In this document: positions 51,719 to 60,334 of the stretch, piece after piece
Numbering within the stretch: the first letter of the stretch is position 1
Layout of the letters: each line of letters opens with the position of its first letter
Origin: Candidatus Ruthturnera sp. Tsphm01
GTDB lineage: Bacteria; Pseudomonadota; Gammaproteobacteria; PS1; Pseudothioglobaceae
Length of the DNA stretch: 64,000 nt
NCBI GenBank assembly: GCA_030142985.1
Contig: CP125320.1
Location: 1,307,639-1,371,638, forward strand
Direction of reading: 5' to 3'
Translations under genes and position numbers: made by a program
The notes under the pieces: model-generated
Told to the model about the DNA's origin: nothing
The model's database searches: none
The model's input: the letters and a program-made list of their open reading frames with translations, nothing else

Positions 51719-52326
51719 TGAAGATTAAGGTTTGTGGATTCACCAATGCAGATAATGCCAATCAAGCTGCCATGCTTGGTATTGATGCAATTGGTTTGGT
51801 GTTTTATGACAAGTCTCCACGCTGTATTGATGTCGAAACTGCGATTGATATTATAAGTGCATTGCCACCCTTTGTGAATCGTGTGGGTTTATTTGTGAAT
51901 GCGGACTCTGATTTTATTGATGAAGTGCTGTGCGAAGTGCCGCTGGATACTTTGCAATTCCATGGCGACGAGCCAGCACATGAGTGTGTTCAATATGCCA
52001 TGCCGTTTATTAAGGCGCTACGTGTGAATGCGCAGACCAATATCACCAAAATGGCAGATGAGTATCATCAAGCTAGTGGTTTGTTATTAGATGCATTTAA
52101 CAAAGATATTTATGGTGGCACAGGTGAGCATTTTGATTGGCACTTGGCTAAGATTGATATTGACCTGCCTATTATTTTAGCGGGCGGACTTAGTCCTGAT
52201 ACTGTGACTAATGCGATTAGCCGAGTACATCCTTATGCAGTTGATGTGTCAAGTGGCGTTGAAAGCGAAAAAGGCATTAAAGATATTAATAAGATTAAAC
52301 AATTTATTCAAAAAGCAAACCTATGA
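51718..52326 (+). CDS. trpF: Phosphoribosylanthranilate isomerase
   Basis: TrpF isomerises phosphoribosylanthranilate in tryptophan synthesis. The 202-residue TIM barrel has [15 protein letters not shown] with the catalytic cysteine (about residue 5), [19 protein letters not shown] (about 78) and [10 protein letters not shown] (about 156) with [15 protein letters not shown] (about 174). It is a separate TrpF, not fused to TrpC. It overlaps trpB by 4 bases. Confidence 0.97.
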   Translation: MKIKVCGFTNADNANQAAMLGIDAIGLVFYDKSPRCIDVETAIDIISALPPFVNRVGLFVNADSDFIDEVLCEVPLDTLQFHGDEPAHECVQYAMPFIKALRVNAQTNITKMADEYHQASGLLLDAFNKDIYGGTGEHFDWHLAKIDIDLPIILAGGLSPDTVTNAISRVHPYAVDVSSGVESEKGIKDINKIKQFIQKANL

Positions 52327-53528
52327 GTAATTACAATTTACCAGACGATAAAGGTCATTTTGAGCAATATGGTGGTGTTTTCATTGCAGAAACACTCATG
52401 ACAGCTGTTACTGAACTCAAAGATGCTTATGCTAAATATAAAGATGATAAAGATTTTATTCGTGAGTTTGAGCAGGATTTAAAGCATTATGTAGGTCGTG
52501 AAACGCCACTTTACTATGCACAAAATTTAAGCAAGAAGCTGGGCGGTGCTCAAATTTATCTTAAACGTGAAGATTTAAATCATACGGGCGCACATAAAAT
52601 TAACAATACCATTGGTCAAGCACTACTTGCTAAGCGTATGGGCAAAACACGCATCATTGCTGAAACAGGTGCTGGTCAGCATGGCGTGGCAACGGCAACG
52701 GTTGCAGCGCGTTTGGGGCTAGAATGTGTGGTTTATATGGGTGAGGTGGATGTGGCTCGCCAAGCGCTCAATGTGTTTCGTATGAAGTTATTAGGTGCCA
52801 CGGTTGTTCCAGTTACTTCAGGTTCAAAAACACTCAAAGATTCACTTAATGAAGCGATGCGTGATTGGGTGACGAATATTGATGATACATTTTATATTAT
52901 TGGCACAGTCGCAGGCCCGCATCCTTATCCAATGATGGTGCGAGATTTTCAAAGCATTATTGGCAAAGAAGCAAAAATACAATTTGCTAATCAAGTAGGT
53001 GGTCTGCCTGATGCTTTGGTGGCGTGCGTGGGTGGCGGTTCAAATGCGATTGGCTTGTTCCATACGTTTATTGATGATGCCTCAGTTGAAATTTATGGCG
53101 TTGAGGCGGCAGGATATGGCCTGGAAAAAGGTCCAACCGCACACGCCGCCCCACTTTGTGCAGGTAACGTGGGTGTGTTACACGGTAATCGTACTTATTT
53201 AATGGAGGATGAGAACGGGCAAATTATTGAAGGGCATTCAATCTCAGCAGGCCTTGATTATCCGGGCGTTGGCCCTGAGCATGCGTATTTAAAAGATAGT
53301 GGTCGTGCGCAATATGTGGCAATTGCTGATAAAGAAGCATTAGAAGCATTTCATATACTGACTAAAGTTGAAGGTATCTTGCCAGCACTGGAATCTTCCC
53401 ACGCCGTGGCGTATGGCATCAAACTTGCAAAAGAATTAGGTAAAGATAAACATATCATTATTAATCTTTCAGGTCGTGGTGATAAAGACATCCATACCAT
53501 TGCACAAATTGAAGGCATTGAGTTTTAA
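52323..53528 (+). CDS. trpB: Tryptophan synthase beta subunit
   Basis: TrpB joins indole and serine with PLP. The 401 residues show [20 protein letters not shown] with the PLP lysine (about residue 90), [17 protein letters not shown], the phosphate-binding [10 protein letters not shown] (about 233) and NLSGRGDKD near the end. trpA, its partner, is not in the window; a regulator-like gene follows instead, overlapping by 1 base. Confidence 0.98.
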   Translation: MSNYNLPDDKGHFEQYGGVFIAETLMTAVTELKDAYAKYKDDKDFIREFEQDLKHYVGRETPLYYAQNLSKKLGGAQIYLKREDLNHTGAHKINNTIGQALLAKRMGKTRIIAETGAGQHGVATATVAARLGLECVVYMGEVDVARQALNVFRMKLLGATVVPVTSGSKTLKDSLNEAMRDWVTNIDDTFYIIGTVAGPHPYPMMVRDFQSIIGKEAKIQFANQVGGLPDALVACVGGGSNAIGLFHTFIDDASVEIYGVEAAGYGLEKGPTAHAAPLCAGNVGVLHGNRTYLMEDENGQIIEGHSISAGLDYPGVGPEHAYLKDSGRAQYVAIADKEALEAFHILTKVEGILPALESSHAVAYGIKLAKELGKDKHIIINLSGRGDKDIHTIAQIEGIEF

Positions 53529-54046
53529 TGAACATGTCTCAAAAAACTCAGAATACACCCTCTAAGCAGATTGTTTTGATGGCATTAATTTATATATTTT
53601 TTTCAAATGCTATACCATTTGTTAAGGATATTATAGAAGGTGATAGCCTTATGCACTTGCTACACGAAGGTGTTATTGCTTTTTTGTGTGTTATTGCAAT
53701 CTATATTGTTTGGCGTGAAATTATGATTAATAGCCGTTACACGCAGGATTTGCAACAGGATTTACAGCAAGCAAACAAGGATAGAAAAACCTATTCCAAA
53801 CAAATTAAAATTTTTAAGAATGAGTTATTTAAAGTTCTAGAAATTCAATTTAAAGGATGGTCTTTAAGCAAATCTGAACAAGAGGTGGCATTACTATTAT
53901 TAAAAGGCTTAAGCCTTGAAGAAATTAGCCAAATAAGAGGCACCAAGGAAAAAACGATACGCCAGCAAGCTTCGACAATTTATCAAAAATCTAACTTAAA
54001 GGGTCGGCACGAACTATCAGCCTATTTTCTTGAAGATTTATTCTAA
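53528..54046 (+). CDS. Membrane-anchored LuxR-type regulator
   Basis: The 172 residues have two membrane helices (VLMALIYIFFSNAIPFVKDI and EGVIAFLCVIAIYIVWREIM), a coiled coil (about 70-105, with DLQQDLQQANKDRKTYSKQI) and a C-terminal GerE/LuxR HTH (LSKSEQEVALLLLKGLSLEE, then ISQIRGTKEKTIRQQASTIY and QKSNLKGRHELSA). It could sense a membrane signal and act on DNA without leaving the membrane. The target is unknown. It starts at the trpB stop (TAATG) and may be made on the trp message; ATG 53534 is an alternative start. Confidence 0.8.
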   Translation: MNMSQKTQNTPSKQIVLMALIYIFFSNAIPFVKDIIEGDSLMHLLHEGVIAFLCVIAIYIVWREIMINSRYTQDLQQDLQQANKDRKTYSKQIKIFKNELFKVLEIQFKGWSLSKSEQEVALLLLKGLSLEEISQIRGTKEKTIRQQASTIYQKSNLKGRHELSAYFLEDLF

Positions 54047-54071
54047 GGAGAACATTATCGTGCGACTTGTT

Positions 54072-54632
54072 TTAATCGCCATCGTCATATCGTAATTTAG
54101 AATTAGGTATGCGCACTTGGTCATCATCATAATTACCTTTTGAAGCTTTTTTATGGCATGCCTCACAGTTTGAAAGTGTGCCAACTTCCGGTTGGATGAT
54201 CAATCTTTGGGGTATGTCACTATGTTTTCTACGTATATAAGGTGTTTTTAATATACTCAATGGCGCATCATTATATGACAAGGACTTCATAATTTTTCGC
54301 GAACGTTTAAACGATGAATTATCAGCTGCATTGACAATCATGTAATTAAGCAGTTGTTTTCTTATCCGTTGCTCATCAAATACGATATCTTCGCCAAAAT
54401 GATTTTCTAATGATAAATTGTTCATCATCTTCTCCCATGACTTGGCTGGTAATAATCCAGGCTGATAAGGGAAGTGGCAGACACCACATTCTTCTAAATA
54501 TAACAAGTCTTCAACTGGGGCGACACCCGGCTTTTTGCCAAAAAAACTACTAAAAATATTATCTGCTTGACTATAAAGCGAATAAAAAGATATAGTAAAT
54601 AATGACATAATTGTTAAGTATTTTCTAAACAT
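54072..54632 (-). CDS. Dihaem cytochrome c (DHC family)
   Basis: The 186 residues begin with a signal peptide (MSLFTISFYSLYSQA) and carry two c-type haem motifs, CGVCH (about 49-53) and CEACH (about 155-159). The pattern, with the ENHFGEDI stretch and the ending YDDDQVRIPNSKL, fits the dihaem cytochrome that accompanies SHP and a cytochrome b561 in other bacteria. It should be periplasmic and pass electrons to or from SHP. It lies 10 bases behind the cytochrome b561-SHP gene, so it is cotranscribed. Confidence 0.85.
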   Translation of the reverse strand: MFRKYLTIMSLFTISFYSLYSQADNIFSSFFGKKPGVAPVEDLLYLEECGVCHFPYQPGLLPAKSWEKMMNNLSLENHFGEDIVFDEQRIRKQLLNYMIVNAADNSSFKRSRKIMKSLSYNDAPLSILKTPYIRRKHSDIPQRLIIQPEVGTLSNCEACHKKASKGNYDDDQVRIPNSKLRYDDGD

Positions 54633-54642
54633 AATTTCCTCC

Positions 54643-55617
54643 TTAGTTTCTTCTAATAAACTCTATAAAATTAACTTTTTCTGCTGCTGTGCACTCTCGT
54701 TTGTAGGTAAATTTGCAATTTCTTTTTAGCCACTTGTTTATCTTTTTGGTGTTGGTTAATCTTTTTTGGTTAATTTTTGGTGACATGGGTTTAATTAATT
54801 TTTTAGTTTTTACATGAGTGCCATTTTTTTTAAGATTGTTGGTATGGCAACTTGTACAGCTTTTATTAGGAATTAGTTCTCTTTTCCAAAGTTGCTCCCC
54901 TTGGGTTGTATTTATTGTTGTAATGTCAACCCCCCATGAGCGATACAATTGGTTGAAATCTATTGCTCCAGAATGGACATTAAAGGCGTATAAAGATAGC
55001 AGGGCTATGTATTTATATGTGCTCATTATTAGCTTTTTTTTATTAAAAAATGTAATTTTTCCAGTAACCATCATTATTGGAAGATTCGCCTTGTAAATAT
55101 AACTAGAGTAAATAACGCCAGAAATGTGAAAGCCAATTGTAACCAATAAAATATATGACAAGAAAAAGTGTATGTCTTTGATGATAAGGGCTTGTGAGTC
55201 ATTAACATAAGTTGCAAGTAACAAAAAGATGCCTTCTAATTCAAATAAGGATTGTATTAATAAACCACTTGTTATTATTGCTACAAGCATAATTATCATT
55301 ATTAAAATCATTGTACCGCCAGCAGGATTATGGGCTTTGAATTTTACTGGCGTTAGGCTGGATAATTTAAGCAAGTAATTGAATGTTGATTTTGGGCTGT
55401 ATAGATAATTATGCCACAATGCATTTTCATTACCCATAAAACCCCAAACGATTCTTGCTAATACAAAACTGGTTAATAAATAGCCTGAGATAATATGTAT
55501 CGCATTTCCTCCATTATTGTTATTACCTGTAATAAAAAGAGCAATAAACAAAGCAACTAGAAACCAATGAAAAATTCTAATCATGATATTGATATCGGTG
55601 TTATTGGAATGTACCAT
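54643..55617 (-). CDS. Cytochrome b561 fused to SHP-type haem c domain (DUF1924)
   Basis: The 324 residues join two proteins normally encoded apart. Residues 1-190 are a four-helix cytochrome b561 with likely haem ligands H17, H41, H150 and H164. Residues 198-324 match SHP: a signal-like helix (MSTYKYIALLSLYAF), the haem motif CTSCH (254-258), and NC (300-301) and REC (307-309), the Asn ligand and cysteine pair known from SHP. The junction runs through T6 and A8 tracts; one extra T in the T6 tract would bring a stop (TAA) right after GKITFF. M198 (ATG at 55026) could still start SHP alone. Located directly ahead of the dihaem cytochrome gene. Confidence 0.85.
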   Translation of the reverse strand: MVHSNNTDINIMIRIFHWFLVALFIALFITGNNNNGGNAIHIISGYLLTSFVLARIVWGFMGNENALWHNYLYSPKSTFNYLLKLSSLTPVKFKAHNPAGGTMILIMIIMLVAIITSGLLIQSLFELEGIFLLLATYVNDSQALIIKDIHFFLSYILLVTIGFHISGVIYSSYIYKANLPIMMVTGKITFFNKKKLIMSTYKYIALLSLYAFNVHSGAIDFNQLYRSWGVDITTINTTQGEQLWKRELIPNKSCTSCHTNNLKKNGTHVKTKKLIKPMSPKINQKRLTNTKKINKWLKRNCKFTYKRECTAAEKVNFIEFIRRN

Positions 55618-55815
55618 CTTTTCACGTTGTTGTACAATTTAAATGAATGATAACTATATTAAATGCGGTTTTATATTGGGCAAAGGTCTTATTGTGGACG
55701 CTTTTATACATACGTCTAATAAAAAAGGAAGATGAGCGACCTTGAGAACGTTGTTATTTCAAATCAGGGTTTTATTTGGAGTTGTGTTGATTTTTTCCTT
55801 AGTCAGCACAATATG
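55618..55815. other. Gap upstream of the cytochrome cluster with a possible broken gene
   Basis: This 198-base stretch should hold the promoter of the cytochrome b561-SHP gene. On the plus strand a strong AAGGAAG precedes ATG 55732. From 55742 another frame reads LRTLLFQIRVLFGVVLIFSL, a basic residue plus hydrophobic helix like the N-terminus of a sensor kinase, and is cut at 55816 by the IS3-derived element. A one-base insertion would explain the ATG being out of frame. This is a weak, short reading. Confidence 0.35.
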
Positions 55816-56250
55816 TAATACCTCAAAAAACCAAACACTTCTAAAGTAGAAAATTCTACAATAAAAAACAAGGAGTTTTCACATGAAGAAATTAAGATGC
55901 ACAGACACACAAATCGTTAATATTCTTAAACAAAATCAAGCAGGAGAGTCTGTTGCATAATCTATGCCGTGAATACGGCATGTCTCAATCCACTTTCTAA
56001 ATGTGATAGATGATTACAATCAGGAAGAATTAAATATTGATGTAGATTTATCCATGCCAACAAGACAGGTGGTTCAATCATTAGAACGTTTAATCCAGTG
56101 GCGTGATAAACCCAAGGTAATTAATGGCTATGGATTTATAATAATGAACTTGCCCTAGGTGGAATACCACCAAGAGCAAAGGTGGCGTAATAAGATGGCT
56201 CTAAACAGTCAAACCTCTACTTTAGAGTTGTATGGAAAATGGGGGTATTA
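55816..56250 (+). mobile_element. Shrunken IS3-family element with both ends
   Basis: The left end begins TAATACC with CTAAAGTAGA inside (55841-55850), and the right end finishes in GGGGGTATTA with TCTACTTTAG inside, its inverted match. Between them are the first codons of orfA (MKKLRCTDTQIVNILKQNQA at 55883) with a frameshift after QAG, a join to a piece of orfB (NVIDDYNQEELNIDVDLS and SLERLIQWRDKPKV) and a second join to its last codons (WLWIYNNELALGGIPPRAKV). Two internal deletions reduced it to 435 bases. It belongs to the same family as the copy at 6921-7985. Confidence 0.8.
55883..56190 (+). pseudogene. Remnant of IS3 orfA/orfB in the shrunken element
   Basis: Start and end of the transposase are joined with the middle missing. 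No catalytic residue is left: the D of CDNGPEY and the E of YVERFNR lie in the deleted parts. The orfA piece keeps the first helix of its HTH and then reads, in a shifted frame, HNLCREYGMSQSTF. Confidence 0.75.
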
Positions 56251-56295
56251 TAGTTTGGCAATATTATTGTATCAATCAATGGCATAATACCAACC

Positions 56296-56844
56296 ATGCG
56301 CAAGAGGAGTCCCACAGTATTAAATATTAAAACCATTGCCACAACGCGTTTTTTCAACATTGAGGAAATGGATATTGAGTTTTCAAATGGCTCGAAGAGA
56401 GTATATGAGCGCTTAAAGCCGCCAGGAAATGGCGCAGTATTGGTCGTACCGATGTTAGATATTGAAACTGTATTAATGATTTATGAGTATTCTGGTGGCA
56501 CAGACCGATATGAACTTGCATTAACCAAGGGAAAAATTGATGATGGTGAAACACCTATTGAAGCCGCTAATAGAGAGCTGATTGAGGAAATTGGCTATGG
56601 CGCTAACAAATTAACTTTTATCAAAGAAATGACCATTGCGCCGGGCTATCAATCTAGTATTACTTATATTATACTAGCACAGGATTTATATAAAGCAAGC
56701 GCACAAGGTGATGAACCGGAGCAATTAGAGGTGGTAGCATTTAAGATGACTGATTTAGAAAACTTGGTTCACAATGAAGATTTAACCGAAGCTAGAAGTA
56801 TTGCAGCTTTATATATGGCAAGAGATATGATTAACAATCAGTAA
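56296..56844 (+). CDS. nudE: ADP compounds hydrolase NudE
   Basis: NudE is a Nudix enzyme that hydrolyses ADP-ribose, NADH and similar compounds. The 182 residues hold a complete Nudix box, from GKIDDGETPIEAANRELIEE to IG (about 76-97), matching GX5EX7REUXEEXGU. The flanking parts (ERLKPPGNGAVLVVPML and TIAPGYQSS) match NudE rather than NudF. It begins 45 bases after the IS3-derived element, which may have replaced its natural promoter. Confidence 0.9.
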   Translation: MRKRSPTVLNIKTIATTRFFNIEEMDIEFSNGSKRVYERLKPPGNGAVLVVPMLDIETVLMIYEYSGGTDRYELALTKGKIDDGETPIEAANRELIEEIGYGANKLTFIKEMTIAPGYQSSITYIILAQDLYKASAQGDEPEQLEVVAFKMTDLENLVHNEDLTEARSIAALYMARDMINNQ

Positions 56845-56857
56845 CACAAGAATCTTC

Positions 56858-57517
56858 GTGATTGAAATACCTAAAAATTTTATTTTGTCATCTGTTGACA
56901 CTCCTTTTGTAAATGTTGAGCTTGCGTTAAAAGAGCCTAATGGGTTGATTGCATTAGGTGGTGAATTAACAACCCTTCGGCTTTTAGAGGCGTATCGACG
57001 GGGAATTTTCCCTTGGTATGGTGAGTCAGAGCCAGTGCTTTGGTATTCTCCAGACCCAAGAATGGTGATTACTTTAGAGCGGCTTCATATTTCAAAAAGC
57101 CTTAATAAAACGATTCGTTCTGATAAGTTTGAGGTTAAAGTTGATTCAAACTTTGAACGTGTGATTCGCCATTGTAAAACCATTCAGCGTAAAAATCAAG
57201 ACAGCACTTGGATTGATAATGACATGGTACATGCTTATATTAAACTTCACTCACAAGGATTTGCACATTCGGTTGAGGTGTATGAAGATTCTAAATTGGT
57301 AGGCGGGCTTTATGGCGTTGCTTTAGGGCAGGTGTTTTTTGGTGAGTCTATGTTTTCATTAGTGCGAGACGCTTCTAAAATTGCTTTTGTGTATTTGCTC
57401 ATGAATATGCCTTATAAATTGGTTGATTGCCAAGTTGAGAATCCGCATTTAAAAAGCCTAGGCGCTTTTAATATACGGCGTTGTGTGTTCACCAAACTAT
57501 TAAAAGAATTACTGTAA
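56858..57517 (+). CDS. aat: Leucyl/phenylalanyl-tRNA-protein transferase
   Basis: Aat adds Leu or Phe to N-terminal Arg/Lys of proteins, marking them for ClpS/ClpAP. The 219 residues have GLIALGGELTTLRLLEAYRR, GIFPWYGESEPVLWYSPDPR (about 50-69), VGGLYGVALGQVFFGESMFS (about 147) and DCQVENPHLKSLGA (about 191). The start is GTG. It follows nudE by 13 bases. Confidence 0.95.
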   Translation: MIEIPKNFILSSVDTPFVNVELALKEPNGLIALGGELTTLRLLEAYRRGIFPWYGESEPVLWYSPDPRMVITLERLHISKSLNKTIRSDKFEVKVDSNFERVIRHCKTIQRKNQDSTWIDNDMVHAYIKLHSQGFAHSVEVYEDSKLVGGLYGVALGQVFFGESMFSLVRDASKIAFVYLLMNMPYKLVDCQVENPHLKSLGAFNIRRCVFTKLLKELL

Positions 57518-57557
57518 AATAAGCACAGAGTTTATAATAATAAATAGGTAAAAAGAA

Positions 57558-57701
57558 ATGAAAAAAATAATTAAATTTATGGCATTGGTCTTTGTTATTG
57601 CAGGTATTTCTTCTTGTGGAAAGATGGGAGAATTAGAACGCGTAAAGCCTGAACAAGTTGTTGCACCAGAATTAAACATTCTTCCATATAACTCTAAGTA
57701 A
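57558..57701 (+). CDS. lptM: Small lipoprotein LptM (YifL-like)
   Basis: LptM is a tiny lipoprotein that assists assembly of the LPS translocon LptD/LptE. The 47 residues start MKKIIKFMALVFVIAGISSC, a signal peptide with the lipobox ISSC at residues 17-20, then GKMGELERVKPEQVVAPELN. It is directly ahead of lysA, the common lptM-lysA pair. It is easily overlooked because of its size. A GGTAAAAAG ribosome site precedes the ATG. Confidence 0.8.
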   Translation: MKKIIKFMALVFVIAGISSCGKMGELERVKPEQVVAPELNILPYNSK

Positions 57702-57704
57702 TCT

Positions 57705-58946
57705 TTGAGTTTCTCTTATAAAAATAATACTCTATATGCCGAATCTGTCAATATTACAGATTTGATGGAAGTTTATGGATCGCCACTTTATGTTTATTCT
57801 CGTACTGATATTGAAAATAACTGGCATGAATTTGACCAGGCATTTGGTGCACATCCGCATTTAATTTGCTATGCGGTTAAAGCCAACTCTAATTTAGCAG
57901 TGCTTAATGTTTTGTCTAAAATAGGCTCAGGTTTTGATATCGTATCCATTGGTGAGTTAGAGCGCGTTTTATTTGCTGGAGCAGATACATCCAGTTGTGT
58001 GTTTTCAGGCGTGGCTAAAACAAAGGCTGAAATTAAACGCGCTTTAGAGGTAGGTATTTTTTGTTTTAATGTTGAGTCCATGGCGGAGATGAATCGTATT
58101 GAGAAAGTGGCAAAAGATATGGGCGCGCAAGCGCCAATTTCGCTACGTGTTAATCCTAATATTGATGCAAAAACACACCCATATATTTCAACAGGACTTA
58201 AAGAAAATAAGTTTGGTGTTGATATTGACGATGCTATTCCTATTTACCAAATGGCACATGACTCACCTTATTTAACCGTTAAAGGACTGGATTGTCATAT
58301 TGGTTCACAGTTAATAGAAGTGTCTCCTTTTTTAGATGCACTTGATAAAGTGCTTGAACTGGTTGACAAACTTAATAAGATTAATATTCGTATTGCTCAT
58401 TTGGATTTAGGTGGCGGTGTTGGCATTAAGTATGACAACGAACAAACGATTGATATTAATGCTTATATTGCCTCAATTCTTGACAAAGTGGGCGATTTAA
58501 AAATTATTTTAGAGCCAGGTCGGGCAGTTGTTGGCAATGCTGGTGTATTTATTACCAAAGTTGAATTTTTAAAGAAAAATTCAGATAAGTCATTTGCAAT
58601 TATTGATGGTGCAATGAATGATTTATTACGCCCTGCCTTTTATCAGGCTTATCATCAAGTATTGCCCGTTAATGAAAATTCTAAAGGCGTTGGTGCCAAT
58701 TGGGATTTGGTGGGGCCAATTTGTGAAACAGGTGATTTTTTAGCTAAAAATAGAAAACTTTCCTTATCTGAAGGAGACTATTTAGCACTCATGTCTGCTG
58801 GTGCTTATGGTTTTGCCATGAGCTCAAATTACAATTCTCGCCCTAGAGTGGCAGAAGTGATGGTATCAGGCGACCAACATACACTAGTGCGAGAACGTGA
58901 AACCATTCAAGATTTATTTAACAAAGAATATATGATTAATGATTAA
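57705..58946 (+). CDS. lysA: Diaminopimelate decarboxylase
   Basis: LysA makes lysine from meso-diaminopimelate with PLP. The 413 residues have the PLP lysine in HLICYAVKANSNLAVL (about 56), GSGFDIVSIGELERVLFAGA (about 74), HIGSQL (about 199), LDLGGGVGIKYD (about 227), EPGRAVVGNAGV (about 268), and GPICETGDFLAKNRKL (about 344) with the conserved cysteine. The start is TTG 3 bases after lptM; no better start is near. It overlaps yhbY by 8 bases. Confidence 0.96.
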   Translation: MSFSYKNNTLYAESVNITDLMEVYGSPLYVYSRTDIENNWHEFDQAFGAHPHLICYAVKANSNLAVLNVLSKIGSGFDIVSIGELERVLFAGADTSSCVFSGVAKTKAEIKRALEVGIFCFNVESMAEMNRIEKVAKDMGAQAPISLRVNPNIDAKTHPYISTGLKENKFGVDIDDAIPIYQMAHDSPYLTVKGLDCHIGSQLIEVSPFLDALDKVLELVDKLNKINIRIAHLDLGGGVGIKYDNEQTIDINAYIASILDKVGDLKIILEPGRAVVGNAGVFITKVEFLKKNSDKSFAIIDGAMNDLLRPAFYQAYHQVLPVNENSKGVGANWDLVGPICETGDFLAKNRKLSLSEGDYLALMSAGAYGFAMSSNYNSRPRVAEVMVSGDQHTLVRERETIQDLFNKEYMIND

Positions 58947-59241
58947 ATTAACCAACAACCAAAAAAAATTTCTTAGATCAAAAGGACACAGTTTAAAACC
59001 TATCGTAATTGTAGGACAACATGGACTAAGTGAATCTGTTTTGGCAGAGCTTGAAGCAACCATGGAAAAGCATGAATTGCTAAAAATTAAAATACGTATT
59101 GATGAGAGAGAGGGAAAGCAAAAAATAATTGATAAAATTATTAATACTTCTAATGCATATTTGGTACAAGTAATTGGCAATATTGTGGTGATTTACCGCA
59201 GCTTTGATGAAGAACCACAAATTATCCTTCCAAGAAAGTAA
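58939..59241 (+). CDS. yhbY: RNA-binding protein YhbY (CRM domain)
   Basis: YhbY is a single CRM-domain protein tied to 50S ribosome assembly. The 100 residues show LTNNQKKFLRSKGHSLKPIV, then IVGQHGLSESVLAELEATM with the GxxG-like loop, ELLKIKI and IGNIVVIYR near the end, as in the family. Overlaps lysA and is followed after 7 bases by lpxB. Confidence 0.95.
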   Translation: MIKLTNNQKKFLRSKGHSLKPIVIVGQHGLSESVLAELEATMEKHELLKIKIRIDEREGKQKIIDKIINTSNAYLVQVIGNIVVIYRSFDEEPQIILPRK

Positions 59242-59248
59242 GAGTCCA

Positions 59249-60334
59249 ATGAGGATTGCAATTAGTGCAGCGGAAACCTCAGGTGACCTGATTGGCTCTA
59301 AGTTGGTTCAATCCTTAAAAAAGAAAAATCCCAATGTTAGTATTGAGGGTTTGGCTGGGGATAAAATGACTGCTGCTGGATGTGTGCAACATTGGAATCA
59401 AAAGCAAGTCAACGTGATGGGCTTTAGTGAGATTTTTAAAAAATTGCCGTCTTTATTGCGTTTGCGAAAACTTATTATTGTCTATTTTTCTAATCAAAAA
59501 CCCGACGTTTTTATTGGCGTTGATGCGCCAGATTTCAATTTTGTGATTGAGAAAAAGCTTAAATCTCAAGGGGTAAAAACCGTGCATTTTATTTCGCCTT
59601 CAGTTTGGGCTTGGCGTCAGTCCAGGATTAAAAAAATTAAACAATCAACAGATTTGATGTTGTGTTTATTTCCATTTGAAGTGGATTTTTATCAAGCGCA
59701 TAATCAAAGAGCGTTATTTGTTGGGCATCCTTTAGCACAAAGTTTACTGCCTAGAAAGTCACATATTAAGACAAAAAACATTCTTTTAATGCCGGGCTCT
59801 AGGCAAAGTGAAATTAAGAGACTACTGCCTGAAATGTTGTTGGCAGTTAAAATAATGTCTGTGCAAGATCCAACACTAACCTTTCACTTGGCTTTAGCGA
59901 ATGATGAATTATTAGATTGGGCGACTGTTCAAGTGGGAAATGCCCCAGTTGAAATTTCACTTGGGTGTGCACATACGCGTATGTTAAAAGCAGATTTGGC
60001 ATTAGTCGCATCAGGTACTGCGGCGTTAGAGTTGGCACTGATTGGTGTGCCTATGGTGGTTGTTTATAAGCTGTCTAGGTTTAGTTATTTTATTGCTTCA
60101 AGATTGGTTAAGAGTAAATATATTAGCCTGCCAAATATAATTACCAATAAAAATTTAGTGCCAGAATTGATTCAAAATAATGCCAATGGCAATAATATCG
60201 CCAAACATGCCATGACAATCATGAGTCGTGATAATAAATCACTAATCAAAGAATTTAATGCAATCCATCAACAGTTAGACTTAGATGCTAGTAATGAGTC
60301 AGCGCGTATTATTTATGAACTCATTAACGAATAA
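59249..60334 (+). CDS. lpxB: Lipid A disaccharide synthase
   Basis: LpxB joins UDP-diacylglucosamine and lipid X in lipid A synthesis at the inner membrane. I chose ATG 59249 (MRIAISAAETSGD), giving 361 residues. Motifs are AAETSGDLIGSKLV (about 7), NVMGFSEIFKKLP (about 59), GVDAPDFNF (about 91), SVWAWRQSRIKKIK (about 120), FVGHPLAQSL (about 157), MPGSRQSEIKRLLPEM (about 180) and VASGTAALELAL (about 254). The frame is open upstream into yhbY, but those codons are not expected. Confidence 0.96.
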   Translation: MRIAISAAETSGDLIGSKLVQSLKKKNPNVSIEGLAGDKMTAAGCVQHWNQKQVNVMGFSEIFKKLPSLLRLRKLIIVYFSNQKPDVFIGVDAPDFNFVIEKKLKSQGVKTVHFISPSVWAWRQSRIKKIKQSTDLMLCLFPFEVDFYQAHNQRALFVGHPLAQSLLPRKSHIKTKNILLMPGSRQSEIKRLLPEMLLAVKIMSVQDPTLTFHLALANDELLDWATVQVGNAPVEISLGCAHTRMLKADLALVASGTAALELALIGVPMVVVYKLSRFSYFIASRLVKSKYISLPNIITNKNLVPELIQNNANGNNIAKHAMTIMSRDNKSLIKEFNAIHQQLDLDASNESARIIYELINE

